Source: Croceivirga radicis
GTDB taxonomy: Bacteria > Bacteroidota > Bacteroidia > Flavobacteriales > Flavobacteriaceae
NCBI RefSeq assembly: GCF_002072105.2
Contig: NZ_MTBC01000002.1
Coordinates: 395,268 to 459,267 of the forward strand
Direction of reading: 5' to 3'
Length of the DNA: 64,000 nt
Of the stretch, positions 42,803 to 55,320 are shown piece by piece. The notes beneath the pieces are model-generated. The model was given only the letters and a program-made list of their open reading frames with translations, did not search any database and was not told where the DNA came from. The position numbers and the translations under genes were made by a program. Each line of letters opens with the position of its first letter. The stretch's first letter is position 1.

Positions 42803-44074
42803 ATGGGTTTAAAAGAAAAGATGCATGAGTTGAAATTAAAGTATCAAGGTAAAAAAATGGCGCCTGCCTTTAATGCCTTTCATACTTTTTTATACGCTCC
42901 AAATGAAACAACACACTCTGGTGGGCACATTAGAGCTGTAGACGACTTAAAAAGAACCATGAATACCGTAATCTTGGCTTTAGTGCCATGTTTGATTTTT
43001 GGTATTTTCAATGCAGGTTATCAACACTATTCAGCTATTAATGGTTTTCCTGCGGAATTCTCATTATTTGAGCACTTTATTAACTGGGATAATTTTATTC
43101 TTGGTGTAACCACCATTTTGCCATTAGTTATCGTTTCTTATGGGGTGGGACTTATTGTGGAATTTATTTTTGCGGTAATAAAAGGCCATGAGGTAGAAGA
43201 AGGTTATTTGGTAACTGGTATGTTGGTTCCACTTATTGTTCCTGTAGATACGCCACTTTGGATGTTAGCTGTTGCGGTAATCTTTGGTGTTGTTATTGGT
43301 AAAGAGGTTTTTGGTGGTACGGGTATGAACATACTTAACCCTGCGTTAACTATTAGGGCCTTCTTGTTTTTTGCATATCCTACATGGATGAGTGGAGATA
43401 AGGTATGGGTGCACGGTGCAAAGGCCGGTGTAACACAAGCTGGTTCCACAGATGCTATTTCTGGCGAAACGGTATTGGGGTATTTAGCTCAAGGTAATAC
43501 GGAAGGCATGTATGCCAAATATGATTTGAGTGAAATGTTCTTTGGTTTTATTCCTGGTTCAGTGGGCGAAACGTCTACGTTTTTAATCTTATTAGGAGGC
43601 TTGTTTTTGATCTTCACCAAGATTGCCAGCTGGAGAATTATGTTAAGTGCTGTTCTAGGTTCCTTGGCAATGGGTCTCATTTTTAATGGTGTGGTAGAAT
43701 TTGGATGGATACCCGAGTATAGTAAGTTTTATGGTTTAATGAGCTTTGATTTCTGGCAACACTTAATTGTGGGTGGTTTGGCCTTTGGTATCGTATATAT
43801 GGCTACAGACCCTGTAACGGGTTCACAAACCAATAAAGGGAAATGGATTTACGGTTTTTTAATCGGGTTTATCTCTGTAATGATCCGTGTATTTAACCCT
43901 GGTTACCCAGAAGGCGTATTCTTGGCCATTTTATTAATGAATGTTTTTGCGCCAACTATTGATCATTACGTGGTACAGGGTAACGTGAAAAAACGATTAA
44001 AAAGAATGAAAAATGCTACCATCCTGCCAAATGTAGGGGAGGAAGCGGAACAATTAAAAGCAGAAACGGTTTAG
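42803..44074 (+). CDS. nqrB: Na+-translocating NADH-quinone reductase subunit B
   Basis: The 423-residue integral membrane subunit has about ten spans. It carries covalently bound FMN on a Thr and non-covalent riboflavin. The flavinylation motif region reads TDAISGETVLG (about 214-224): the Thr of the S-G-x-T motif is present, but the usual Ala is Glu (SGET instead of SGAT). GGTGMNILNPALTIRAFLFF and YMATDPVTGSQTNKGKWIYG are strongly conserved NqrB stretches. ApbE encoded downstream should attach the FMN. Confidence 0.96.
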   Translation: MGLKEKMHELKLKYQGKKMAPAFNAFHTFLYAPNETTHSGGHIRAVDDLKRTMNTVILALVPCLIFGIFNAGYQHYSAINGFPAEFSLFEHFINWDNFILGVTTILPLVIVSYGVGLIVEFIFAVIKGHEVEEGYLVTGMLVPLIVPVDTPLWMLAVAVIFGVVIGKEVFGGTGMNILNPALTIRAFLFFAYPTWMSGDKVWVHGAKAGVTQAGSTDAISGETVLGYLAQGNTEGMYAKYDLSEMFFGFIPGSVGETSTFLILLGGLFLIFTKIASWRIMLSAVLGSLAMGLIFNGVVEFGWIPEYSKFYGLMSFDFWQHLIVGGLAFGIVYMATDPVTGSQTNKGKWIYGFLIGFISVMIRVFNPGYPEGVFLAILLMNVFAPTIDHYVVQGNVKKRLKRMKNATILPNVGEEAEQLKAETV

Positions 44075-44076
44075 TC

Positions 44077-44820
44077 ATGGCAATGAATACAGACAAAAAT
44101 TCGTATACCGTTATTTTCGCCGTTATCATGGTGGTAGTGGTAGGTTCTATCTTGGCTTTTCTATCTACTGGGTTAAGGTCTAGAATTAATGAAAACGAAC
44201 GTTTTGAAAAGCAACAAAACATCCTTTATGCAATGGGTGTTAATGAAAATGAAGGAGATGGTGATGTTTCCTTCATTCCAACAGATAAAGTAGAAGAAAC
44301 ATTTTCCAAGTACATTAAAAAGCAAATTATTCTTGAAGGTGATAAAACCACAGAAGATCAAGAGGCTTATTTAATAGAAATGAAGAAGGAGTTGGACATT
44401 ATCAAAAAAGGTGGTGAAGGAAAATTACCGCTGTTCATTGGAGAAAAAGATGGTAAGGAATTCTACATCATTCCTATGTACGGTAAAGGTCTTTGGGATG
44501 CTATCTGGGGATATATTTCTTTAGATAAAAATTTAATAGTACAGGGTGTGTATTTTGATCACAAAGGAGAAACTCCTGGTCTTGGGGCAAACATTAAATT
44601 ACGTTTCTTTATGGACGACTTTAAAGGTGAATCCATAGAAGATGGTGCACGTTTAGCGGGTATTGAAGTGGCTAAAGGGAATAATGATCCTTTAAACCAA
44701 GATAAAGAAGATAATCAAGTAGATGCCTTGGCGGGTGCTACCATTACGGGTAATGGGGTTTCGGCAATGATCAAAGAGGCGTTAACCTTATACAAACCTT
44801 ATTTAACTACATTAAAATAA
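44077..44820 (+). CDS. nqrC: Na+-translocating NADH-quinone reductase subunit C
   Basis: The 247-residue subunit has one N-terminal membrane span (about 10-30) and a soluble periplasmic domain. HKGETPGLGANI (about 168-179) precedes the FMN-attachment motif DALAGATITGNGV (about 211-223), where the Thr after GA is the phosphoester acceptor; the residue before GAT is Ala instead of the more usual Ser. It lies 2 bases after nqrB. Confidence 0.95.
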   Translation: MAMNTDKNSYTVIFAVIMVVVVGSILAFLSTGLRSRINENERFEKQQNILYAMGVNENEGDGDVSFIPTDKVEETFSKYIKKQIILEGDKTTEDQEAYLIEMKKELDIIKKGGEGKLPLFIGEKDGKEFYIIPMYGKGLWDAIWGYISLDKNLIVQGVYFDHKGETPGLGANIKLRFFMDDFKGESIEDGARLAGIEVAKGNNDPLNQDKEDNQVDALAGATITGNGVSAMIKEALTLYKPYLTTLK

Positions 44821-44824
44821 TATT

Positions 44825-45472
44825 ATGGCACTACTTTCAAAAAAGGATGCTAGTCTTATTTCTGACCCATTAGCAGATAACAATCCTATTACCATTCAGG
44901 TATTGGGTATATGTTCTGCGTTGGCAATTACGGCAGAGCTTAAGGCTTCCGTAGTAATGGCAATTAGTGTAATGTTCGTATTGGGTGTAGGTAACGTGGT
45001 TATCTCTTTAATGCGTAATGTAATTCCTTCTAAAATCAGAATTATTGTTCAGCTTATCGTTGTGGCAACTTTGGTAATTATAGTAGACCAGGTGCTTAAG
45101 GCGTTTGCATATGAACTAAGTAAAACCCTTAGTGTATTTGTTGGATTAATTATTACCAACTGTATCATCATGGGGCGTTTTGAAGCTTTTGCTTTGGGTA
45201 ACGGACCTTGGCGATCGTTCTTAGATGGTATTGGTAACTCTTTGGGTTACGGTATTATTTTAGTAATCGTAGGTTTCTTTAGAGAGCTTTTAGGTTCTGG
45301 TACTTTGTTTGGATATCCTGTATTGGGTGATCCTATTGAAAAAACGGGACTTTACGCCTTAGGTTACGAAAACAATGGTTTTATGATCATCCCTCCGGCG
45401 GCACTTATCGTTGTAGGTATCATAATTTGGGTTCAACGCTCTAGAAACAGAGCTTTAATAGAAGAAGCATAA
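44825..45472 (+). CDS. nqrD: Na+-translocating NADH-quinone reductase subunit D
   Basis: The 215-residue membrane subunit has six spans. Cys residues in VLGICSALAIT (about 27-37) and GLIITNCIIMGRFEAFAL (about 99-116) match the pair that holds the iron centre together with NqrE. Length agrees with the family. Inner membrane. Part of nqrABCDEF, with 4 bases after nqrC. Confidence 0.96.
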   Translation: MALLSKKDASLISDPLADNNPITIQVLGICSALAITAELKASVVMAISVMFVLGVGNVVISLMRNVIPSKIRIIVQLIVVATLVIIVDQVLKAFAYELSKTLSVFVGLIITNCIIMGRFEAFALGNGPWRSFLDGIGNSLGYGIILVIVGFFRELLGSGTLFGYPVLGDPIEKTGLYALGYENNGFMIIPPAALIVVGIIIWVQRSRNRALIEEA

Positions 45473-45484
45473 AAGAATAGTATT

Positions 45485-46231
45485 ATGTTAGAGCATTTAG
45501 AATTATTTTTCAAATCCATCTTTATAGATAATATGGTGTTCGCTGTATTCTTAGGGATGTGTTCATACTTAGCGGTTTCTAAGAAGGTTAGTACCGCAGT
45601 TGGTTTAGGTGCCGCGGTAATCTTCGTATTGGGTGTTACCGTACCTCTAAACTGGTTGTTAGATCAGTATTTACTAAGAGATGGCGCTTTGGCTTGGTTG
45701 GGCCCAGAATATGCAGATTATAATCTAGGGTTTTTATCTTTCATTTTATTTATCGCTACCATTGCAACAATGGTACAGTTGGTAGAAATCGTTGTGGAGA
45801 AGTTCTCTCCATCCTTGTATAACTCACTTGGTATTTTCCTGCCGTTGATTGCGGTAAACTGTGCTATTTTAGGAGGTTCCCTGTTTATGCAAACTAGAGA
45901 TATTCCTAATATTGGATTAGCTTTTAATTATGGTATTAGTTCGGGTATAGGATGGTTCTTGGCTATTTTGGCTATCGCCGCTATACGTGAAAAAATTAGA
46001 TATAGTAATGTACCTGCGCCGTTAAGAGGTCTTGGTATAACTTTTATTATTACAGGTCTAATGGGTATTGGATTTCAAAGTTTTGGTGGTATGTTAACAG
46101 GAGATAATGAGCCGCCAGAAGAATCCGCGCCAACTACTGCCGAAGTAAAGCAGAAGGAAGAAAAAGATATAAAGAAGGAGATTGCAGAGGATGACAAAGC
46201 AGTTTCTTATAACGAGGTTTTAAACAAGTAG
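45485..46231 (+). CDS. nqrE: Na+-translocating NADH-quinone reductase subunit E, with C-terminal extension
   Basis: The protein has 248 residues against about 200 in Vibrio. The first 200 form the six-span core with cysteines in [11 protein letters not shown] and [11 protein letters not shown] that complete the iron centre with NqrD. The last 45 residues are a charged Glu/Lys-rich tail (around [20 protein letters not shown]) with no hydrophobic segment. The tail is probably cytoplasmic or periplasmic decoration of unknown use. nqrF follows 2 bases later. Confidence 0.95.
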   Translation: MLEHLELFFKSIFIDNMVFAVFLGMCSYLAVSKKVSTAVGLGAAVIFVLGVTVPLNWLLDQYLLRDGALAWLGPEYADYNLGFLSFILFIATIATMVQLVEIVVEKFSPSLYNSLGIFLPLIAVNCAILGGSLFMQTRDIPNIGLAFNYGISSGIGWFLAILAIAAIREKIRYSNVPAPLRGLGITFIITGLMGIGFQSFGGMLTGDNEPPEESAPTTAEVKQKEEKDIKKEIAEDDKAVSYNEVLNK

Positions 46232-46233
46232 AC

Positions 46234-47541
46234 ATGATATTAGCAACAACTGGAGGTACAATTTTAATTACCGTTATTGCATTTTTGGCGCTTACCTTGA
46301 TTTTGGTAGCGTTACTCTTGTTCACAAAAGAAAAATTGTCCCCATCTGGCCCGGTGACCATTAAAATTAATGGAGAAAAAGAATTAGAAGTTGAATCCGG
46401 AGGTTCTTTATTATCAACTTTAGGTAACAAAAAAATCTTCTTGCCATCGGCCTGTGGTGGTGGTGGTACTTGTATTCAATGTGAATGCCATGTGTTATCT
46501 GGAGGTGGTGAGGCCTTACCAACAGAAACACCGCATTTTTCTAAGAAAGAATTGAACCATGGTGCACGTCTAGCCTGTCAGGTAAAGGTTAAGCAAGACA
46601 TGGAAATTACCATTCCAGAAGAAGTATTTGGTATTAAAAAGTGGGATGCTAAAGTAGTACGTAACTATAACGTAGCCTCTTTTATTAAGGAATTCGTTGT
46701 TGAGATTCCTGAGGATATGAACTATAAAGCTGGTGGGTATATTCAAATTGAAGTGCCACCTTGTGAGGTTAAATATGCCGATATAGATATTACCGCACAC
46801 CCAGAAGAGCACGAAACACCAGATAAGTTCCAAGCAGAATGGGATAAGTTTAATTTATGGCCATTGACCATGAAGAATCCAGAATTGGTAGAGCGTGCCT
46901 ACTCTATGGCTTCCTATCCTGCAGAAGGTAGAGAAATTATGTTAAACGTGCGTATTGCTACGCCACCATGGGATCGTTCCAAGAACGGATGGATGGATGT
47001 AAACCCGGGTGTTGCATCGTCTTATATCTTTAACTTGAAACCAGGTGACCCTGTAACTATATCTGGACCCTTTGGTGAATTCTTCATCAACGAATCAGAG
47101 GCAGAAATGTTATACGTTGGTGGTGGTGCTGGTATGGCACCCATGCGCTCACATTTATACCACTTATTTAAAACTTTAAAAACCAATAGAAAAGTTACTT
47201 ATTGGTACGGTGGTAGATCTAAAAGAGAATTATTTTATTTAGAGCATTTTAGAGCTTTAGAAAAGGAATTCCCAAATTTCAAATTCTATTTGGCACTTTC
47301 AGAACCATTAGAAGAAGATAACTGGAAGGTTAAAAAGGATATTAATGACGAAGAAGGAGATGGCTTTGTTGGGTTTATCCACAACTGTGTAATAGATAAT
47401 TACCTAAACCATCATGAAGCTCCTGAGGATATAGAATTGTATTTCTGTGGTCCACCATTAATGAATAAAGCGGTACAAAAAATGGGTGAGGATTTTGGTA
47501 TCCCAGATGAAAACATCCGTTTTGATGATTTTGGTGGATAA
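46234..47541 (+). CDS. nqrF: Na+-translocating NADH-quinone reductase subunit F
   Basis: The 435-residue NADH-oxidising subunit has an N-terminal membrane span (about 5-28) and a ferredoxin-like 2Fe-2S domain with [16 protein letters not shown] (about 68-83) and RLACQVK for the four Cys ligands. The FAD-binding RAYSMASYP (about 223-231) and the NAD-binding [16 protein letters not shown] follow, with a C-terminal YFCGPP and FDDFGG end. Electrons pass NADH to FAD to 2Fe-2S and on to NqrC. A terminator follows at 47591. Confidence 0.96.
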   Translation: MILATTGGTILITVIAFLALTLILVALLLFTKEKLSPSGPVTIKINGEKELEVESGGSLLSTLGNKKIFLPSACGGGGTCIQCECHVLSGGGEALPTETPHFSKKELNHGARLACQVKVKQDMEITIPEEVFGIKKWDAKVVRNYNVASFIKEFVVEIPEDMNYKAGGYIQIEVPPCEVKYADIDITAHPEEHETPDKFQAEWDKFNLWPLTMKNPELVERAYSMASYPAEGREIMLNVRIATPPWDRSKNGWMDVNPGVASSYIFNLKPGDPVTISGPFGEFFINESEAEMLYVGGGAGMAPMRSHLYHLFKTLKTNRKVTYWYGGRSKRELFYLEHFRALEKEFPNFKFYLALSEPLEEDNWKVKKDINDEEGDGFVGFIHNCVIDNYLNHHEAPEDIELYFCGPPLMNKAVQKMGEDFGIPDENIRFDDFGG

Positions 47542-47590
47542 TTATAAAATCATTTTCTTTCTGTACAGCACAGAGGAATAGAATATGTGG

Positions 47591-47619
47591 AAAACCGATG
47601 CGCTGGCATCGGTTTTTTT
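47591..47619 (+). terminator. Terminator after nqrF
   Basis: AAAACCGATGC and GCATCGGTTTT pair around GCTG and are followed by T residues, 50 bases after the nqrF stop codon. Genes beyond it (the 120-aa ORF and apbE) need read-through or a separate promoter. Confidence 0.8.
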
Positions 47620-47639
47620 ATTTCTAAATTTAATGAGGT

Positions 47640-48002
47640 ATGAGTAGAGTACTAACGGAACAAGAATTGCATAATATGGCCATGAATTGGGTTGGTAAGC
47701 AGCTAGAAAAAGATGGTTTTGAATTTATGGCCGTAAACAGTAAGCCTAAAAAGAATCCGCAGTTCGTTTGCTTAAAAAATAAGAACCTTCATTTTATTAT
47801 CGTACGGCATTCCTTGCTTCCCAATAATCCAAATTCATATGAGCTAGATATGGTTAAAAAGGTTAAAGATCATGCCATAAAATTTGAAGCAAAAACCTAT
47901 TATGCCGGTGTAGGTTTTGCCAGTGCAAAAGGATTGGATCATCCCCTGCTATTAAATGAGGAGTATATTGTGGAATATCAAGGATTAATAGAAATACTAT
48001 GA
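47640..48002 (+). CDS. Conserved small protein between nqrF and apbE
   Basis: The 120-residue cytoplasmic protein has no signal or span. A helix (EQELHNMAMNWVGKQLEKDG) is followed by FEFMAVNSKPKKNPQFVC and LHFIIVRHSLLP strands, then TYYAGVGFASA near the C-terminus. The alpha-beta-beta layout could be a degenerate PD-(D/E)xK-like or YraN-like fold, but no catalytic set is clear. Its stop overlaps the apbE start by 4 bases, and its place between nqrF and apbE suggests a link to NQR assembly or flavin attachment. This is an inference. Confidence 0.7.
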   Translation: MSRVLTEQELHNMAMNWVGKQLEKDGFEFMAVNSKPKKNPQFVCLKNKNLHFIIVRHSLLPNNPNSYELDMVKKVKDHAIKFEAKTYYAGVGFASAKGLDHPLLLNEEYIVEYQGLIEIL

Positions 48003-49009
48003 AAAAATATTTTGGGTTACCAGTACTAGCTTTGTTATTTACTTTCTGCGCCCCAAAAGATAAGTGGGTTAGAAATGTAACCAATGGTGGTGCTTTAGGT
48101 ACCACGTATGCCATTACTTACTTGTCTCAAGAAGAAATAGATCTGAGTAAAGAAATAGATTCCGTTTTTATGGTTATAAATGAGTCTATGTCTACCTATA
48201 AATCAGACTCTGATATTTCTAGGATTAACTTATCTAACGATAGTACTTTGGTGGTAGACCATATGTTCCGTGATGTCTTTGAGCTAAGTAAACAAGTGTA
48301 TGAGGCTACGGATGGTGCTTTTGATCCAACTGTGGGTGTATTGGCTAATGCTTGGGGTTTTGGGCCAGGTGAACAGTTAAAAATGGACAGTATACGCGTA
48401 GATAGTCTAAAGAATTATGTTGGTTTTGATAAGGTAACTTTAAATGAAGATGGTACTATATCAAAACAAATAAATGGTATTGCGTTCGATTTTAATAGTA
48501 TTGCCAAAGGGTATACCATTGATCGCTTAGGTGTAGTATTGGAAAATCATGGTATTGCCAATTATTTAATTGAAGTAGGAGGTGAGGTTTTAGCTAAGGG
48601 CAACAATAAACTAACTCACAGAAACTGGGCAATTGGTATTGATGATCCACAAAGTTTGGAGCAACGGGTAATAAAAAAGGCGGTATACCTTAAAAATAAG
48701 GCTATGGCATCTTCTGGTAATTATAGAAAATTCTGGATAGATGAAAAAACAGGTGAAAAATATGTGCACACCTTAGATCCAAAAACAGGGTATCCTAAAA
48801 ATAGTGCTATTCTGGCAACCTCTGTTTTAGCTAAAGATTGTGCAACTGCAGATGCCTTTGCCACGGCCTTTATGGTAATGCAATTGGAGGAAACGAAAGC
48901 ATTCTTGAAGAGTTCAGAATTAGATGCTTATATCATTTATCTAGATGAAAATGGAATTACCCAGGAGTTTATGACTGCTGGTTTTGAAAAAGCAGTTATC
49001 AATAAATAG
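47999..49009 (+). CDS. apbE: FAD:protein FMN transferase (lipoprotein)
   Basis: The 336-residue protein has a lipoprotein signal (LALLFTFC, Cys17). ApbE transfers FMN from FAD to Thr residues of NqrB and NqrC. Motifs: GTTYAITYL, MSTYKSDSDISRIN (about 61-74), DPTVGVLANAWGFGPG, FDFNSIAKGYTIDRL, LIEVGGEVLAKG and ATADAFATAFMVM with the Mg2+ site in the DAxATA-like region. It is encoded after the nqr operon, its target complex. Acts at the periplasmic side. Confidence 0.94.
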   Translation: MKKYFGLPVLALLFTFCAPKDKWVRNVTNGGALGTTYAITYLSQEEIDLSKEIDSVFMVINESMSTYKSDSDISRINLSNDSTLVVDHMFRDVFELSKQVYEATDGAFDPTVGVLANAWGFGPGEQLKMDSIRVDSLKNYVGFDKVTLNEDGTISKQINGIAFDFNSIAKGYTIDRLGVVLENHGIANYLIEVGGEVLAKGNNKLTHRNWAIGIDDPQSLEQRVIKKAVYLKNKAMASSGNYRKFWIDEKTGEKYVHTLDPKTGYPKNSAILATSVLAKDCATADAFATAFMVMQLEETKAFLKSSELDAYIIYLDENGITQEFMTAGFEKAVINK

Positions 49010-49017
49010 AAGGGTTC

Positions 49018-49791
49018 CTATTTAGGTTTGCAAACAAAAGGTATTATTTCACCTTGAGCCAGTCTATAACGTTCTATAAGTTCTCCTTTCATTGTAGCGG
49101 TAAAGTCAACAGGATCAACCTGGAATCCGGCAGATTCTAGTGTAGAAAAATAATCTGTGCCATAAATTCTAACATGGTCATATTGGCCAAAAATTTTAGC
49201 CCGCTCTTTCCTGTCGGTAATGGTGTTATCTTCAAAAGTTTTAGTTCTAGATAGATCTTGTGGTATTTGAAAAATTCCCCAACCACCGTTTTTCATTACC
49301 CTAAATAATTCGCTCATCGCCTTTTTATCATCTGGTATATGCTCTAGTACATGATTACATAGAATTACATCGAACTCATTACTATCAAAAGGAAGATTGC
49401 AAATATCTGCTTTTACATCTGCCAAAGGCGAATTCAAATCAGTTGTGGTGTAGGTTATATTTTCTAAATTTTTAAAACGATGGTAAAAAGCTTGTTCAGG
49501 TGCAAAATGGAGCACCTTAAGAGGGGCCGAAAAGAAATCGGTTTTTTCTTTTAGAAATAGCCATAGCAAGCGGTGTCTTTCTAAAGATAGGGTAGATGGC
49601 GATAAGACATTTTCCCTGGGATTTTCGTACCCATAGGGTAAAAATTTTCTAAAACTTCTACCGTCTATAGGGTCTGTATACTTTTTTCCTTTAAGACTTA
49701 GTGCAATCAAAGGCCTAATGTAGTAACTCAATTTAATGAGCCAAGGCCTTGGAATTAGATTCAGAAAAAATTTAAATAACCCGGATAACAA
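49018..49791 (-). CDS. Class I SAM-dependent methyltransferase
   Basis: The 257-residue protein has a Rossmann methyltransferase core: motif I is divergent (VLHFAPEQAF), motif II YTTTDLNSP, and the post-I region DVILCNHVLEHIPDD with FRVMKNGGWGIFQIP is of the Methyltransf_11 type. The N-terminal 45 residues are hydrophobic and basic and may contact the membrane. Substrate unknown. It is separated from map by one base, so the pair is cotranscribed. Confidence 0.8.
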   Translation of the reverse strand: MLSGLFKFFLNLIPRPWLIKLSYYIRPLIALSLKGKKYTDPIDGRSFRKFLPYGYENPRENVLSPSTLSLERHRLLWLFLKEKTDFFSAPLKVLHFAPEQAFYHRFKNLENITYTTTDLNSPLADVKADICNLPFDSNEFDVILCNHVLEHIPDDKKAMSELFRVMKNGGWGIFQIPQDLSRTKTFEDNTITDRKERAKIFGQYDHVRIYGTDYFSTLESAGFQVDPVDFTATMKGELIERYRLAQGEIIPFVCKPK

Positions 49792-49792
49792 C

Positions 49793-50608
49793 TTAAGATA
49801 CGTTTACAGATCTAAATGGTGCTTCTTCATCGGATTGTATTCCTAAAGCAGCATAGATGTATTGAAATGTGGAAAGCAATTCTGGTTTTCCATCAACTAT
49901 GGCCACGTTATGCTCAAAATGTGCGCTAGGTTGGCCGTCTGCGGTCAAGATTGTCCAGCCATCTTTTAATTGCTTTATACGTTTAGTGCCCATGTTGATC
50001 ATAGGTTCAATGGCAACTACCATACCATCTGCAAATTTCTTGCCCCTACCACGTTTACCGTAGTTGGGCATCTGCGGATCCTCATGTAATTTGGTACCCA
50101 AACCATGGCCAACCAATTCCCTTACCACGCCGTAACCTTGGTCTTCGCAGTATTTTTGAATAGCATAGCCAACGTCTCCTACACGGTTTCCGCTTTTAAA
50201 TTCACTTATGCCTACGTATAGCGATTCCTTGGTAATCTTTAACAATTTACGTGTTGCAGGTGCAACTTCGCCTACTTCAAAGGTATAGGCATGATCGCCA
50301 TAATACCCATTTTTAAGAGCGCCACAATCTACGGAAATAATGTCTCCATCTTTAAGTTCTGTATTATCCGGAATGCCGTGAACTACCTGTGCATTTGGGC
50401 TCCAGTTAAGTGTATTTGGAAAATCATACATGCCAAGAAAACCAGGTTCGGCACCTTGTTCCCTAATAAATTCCTCCGCCATTTTATCCAATTTAAGCGG
50501 GTTGGCTCCAGGCTTTATTTCTGAGGCCAACATACCTAACGTTTTGGATACCACTAACGCACTTTCGCGCATTATTTCAATTTCTTCTGCCGTCTTAATT
50601 TTAACCAT
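49793..50608 (-). CDS. map: Type I methionine aminopeptidase
   Basis: This 271-residue enzyme removes the initiator Met from new proteins. The five metal ligands are visible: Asp in SVDCGALKNG, Asp in GYYGDHAYTF, His in GHGLGTKLHEDP, Glu in VAIEPM and Glu in AHFEHNVAI. The start MVKIKTAEEIEIMRES matches the conserved family N-terminus, so the start is firm. A perfect TTG-N19-TATCTTTG promoter ends only 5 bases before the ATG, so the transcript would be leaderless or nearly so. Confidence 0.95.
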   Translation of the reverse strand: MVKIKTAEEIEIMRESALVVSKTLGMLASEIKPGANPLKLDKMAEEFIREQGAEPGFLGMYDFPNTLNWSPNAQVVHGIPDNTELKDGDIISVDCGALKNGYYGDHAYTFEVGEVAPATRKLLKITKESLYVGISEFKSGNRVGDVGYAIQKYCEDQGYGVVRELVGHGLGTKLHEDPQMPNYGKRGRGKKFADGMVVAIEPMINMGTKRIKQLKDGWTILTADGQPSAHFEHNVAIVDGKPELLSTFQYIYAALGIQSDEEAPFRSVNVS

Positions 50609-50613
50609 AGCCG

Positions 50614-50643
50614 CAAAGATACACGGTTTAATGCATTTTTCAA
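50614..50643 (-). promoter_or_regulatory. Promoter of map (-33/-7, leaderless)
   Basis: On the minus strand TTG (50641-50643), exactly 19 bases, and TATCTTTG (50614-50621) match the Bacteroidota consensus in sequence and spacing. The -7 box ends 5 bases before the map ATG. Confidence 0.6.
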
Positions 50644-50660
50644 TTAAGGCTATTCCGTAA

Positions 50661-54298
<3,638 letters not shown>

Positions 54299-54508
54299 GA
54301 CTAAAAAAATTAAGCTTCAAAAATAGGGCATTGTATTTATAAGTGCTAAAAAATGACGTTATTTCCTAACTACATTATTTGCAATTATATGCTACTAAAA
54401 TTGCCAACTTGTTAAAGTTTAGTTATATAACTGTTAATCCGGTAACAATTACTGAATAATACCGTCTCTTTGTTATATCAATTAATTCATCAATAAAAAA
54501 CAAACATC

Positions 54509-54892
54509 ATGAAAAAAACAGTCCTATCCCTAGGGATGGCCATGGCATTATTATGCACAGTACCATCGGCTATCGCAAACGAAAATCTTAAAAATGTTGA
54601 AGGTATAACCTTACATTCTCTTGCAGCAGAATCTTTTTGTAAAGCTATTATTAAAGGCGATATCAATAGGGTTCAAGAAATGATAGAGGCAGGAGAAAAT
54701 TTAGATAGGAAATATCTTGGTAAAACGCCTTTGCATTACGCCGCACGGTACAACAGACCAGAAATTTTAAAACTATTGATCAAGAAAGGCGCAAATCTTA
54801 AAAAACGTTGTGACCAAGGATTTACCGTGAAAAAATACGCGGAAATGGCCAATGCCTCTGAAGTGATTGTAATTTTAAATAAGGCTTCGTAA
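54509..54892 (+). CDS. Secreted ankyrin-repeat protein
   Basis: The 127-residue protein has a signal peptide (MKKTVLSLGMAMALLCTVPSAIA, cleavage after about residue 23). Two to three ankyrin repeats follow: AIIKGDINRVQEMIEAGENL, then KTPLHYAARYNRPEILKLLI with KKGANLKKRCDQGFT, then VKKYAEMANASEVIVIL. Periplasmic single-domain ankyrin proteins are often linked to protection or metallo-enzyme assembly (AnkB-like), but no partner is next to it. A terminator follows at 54920. Confidence 0.82.
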   Translation: MKKTVLSLGMAMALLCTVPSAIANENLKNVEGITLHSLAAESFCKAIIKGDINRVQEMIEAGENLDRKYLGKTPLHYAARYNRPEILKLLIKKGANLKKRCDQGFTVKKYAEMANASEVIVILNKAS

Positions 54893-54919
54893 AGGTACTT
54901 AGTAGTAAGAATAAATATA

Positions 54920-54944
54920 AAACCCGTTGCATAGCAACGGGTTT
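54920..54944 (+). terminator. Terminator after the ankyrin gene
   Basis: AAACCCGTTGC and GCAACGGGTTT form a perfect 11-bp stem with an ATA loop, then ATTTATTT, 27 bases past the stop codon. Confidence 0.8.
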
Positions 54945-54985
54945 ATTTATTTCCTATAGTGTTCTCGTAAAAGGAAATGTGCGTG

Positions 54986-55153
54986 TTAAAATCTAAAACC
55001 TGTTATTGCCCTGTACATGAATGCGTACATCGCAACAAAAATCATCCCTGCGCAAAATATGGAATAGGCTTTTAAAAGCACCACCAAAAATTCTGGCTTG
55101 CAGTTCTCAAATGCCCTGAAGTATACGTTTTTAAAGTCTAATAGTGTCCCCAT
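54986..55153 (-). CDS. Small membrane protein (55 aa), DUF6747-like
   Basis: The frame starts at 55153 (MGTLLDFKNVYFRAFENCK) and ends YAFMYRAITGFRF. One hydrophobic segment spans about residues 22-45, with a polar N-terminus. The C-terminal Y-R-x-x-T-G-F-x-F pattern resembles short flavobacterial proteins I recall as DUF6747; this could not be checked. The gene lies between the ankyrin gene and the M48 peptidase and is too short for many gene callers. Function unknown. Confidence 0.6.
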   Translation of the reverse strand: MGTLLDFKNVYFRAFENCKPEFLVVLLKAYSIFCAGMIFVAMYAFMYRAITGFRF

Positions 55154-55320
55154 GTTGTAGTTTTTTTTAGTTGAGCTACAAGGGGCTAAGTCACTGTCGA
55201 TAAGATTTGGTCACATAAAGATACGCATTTTCGATAGAACAAATCAAATGATCGGTAAAATGTTGCTTTTCTTCGATTGCAACCATAATATTTTATTAAA
55301 ATGAACGTTGCGGTGGTTTT

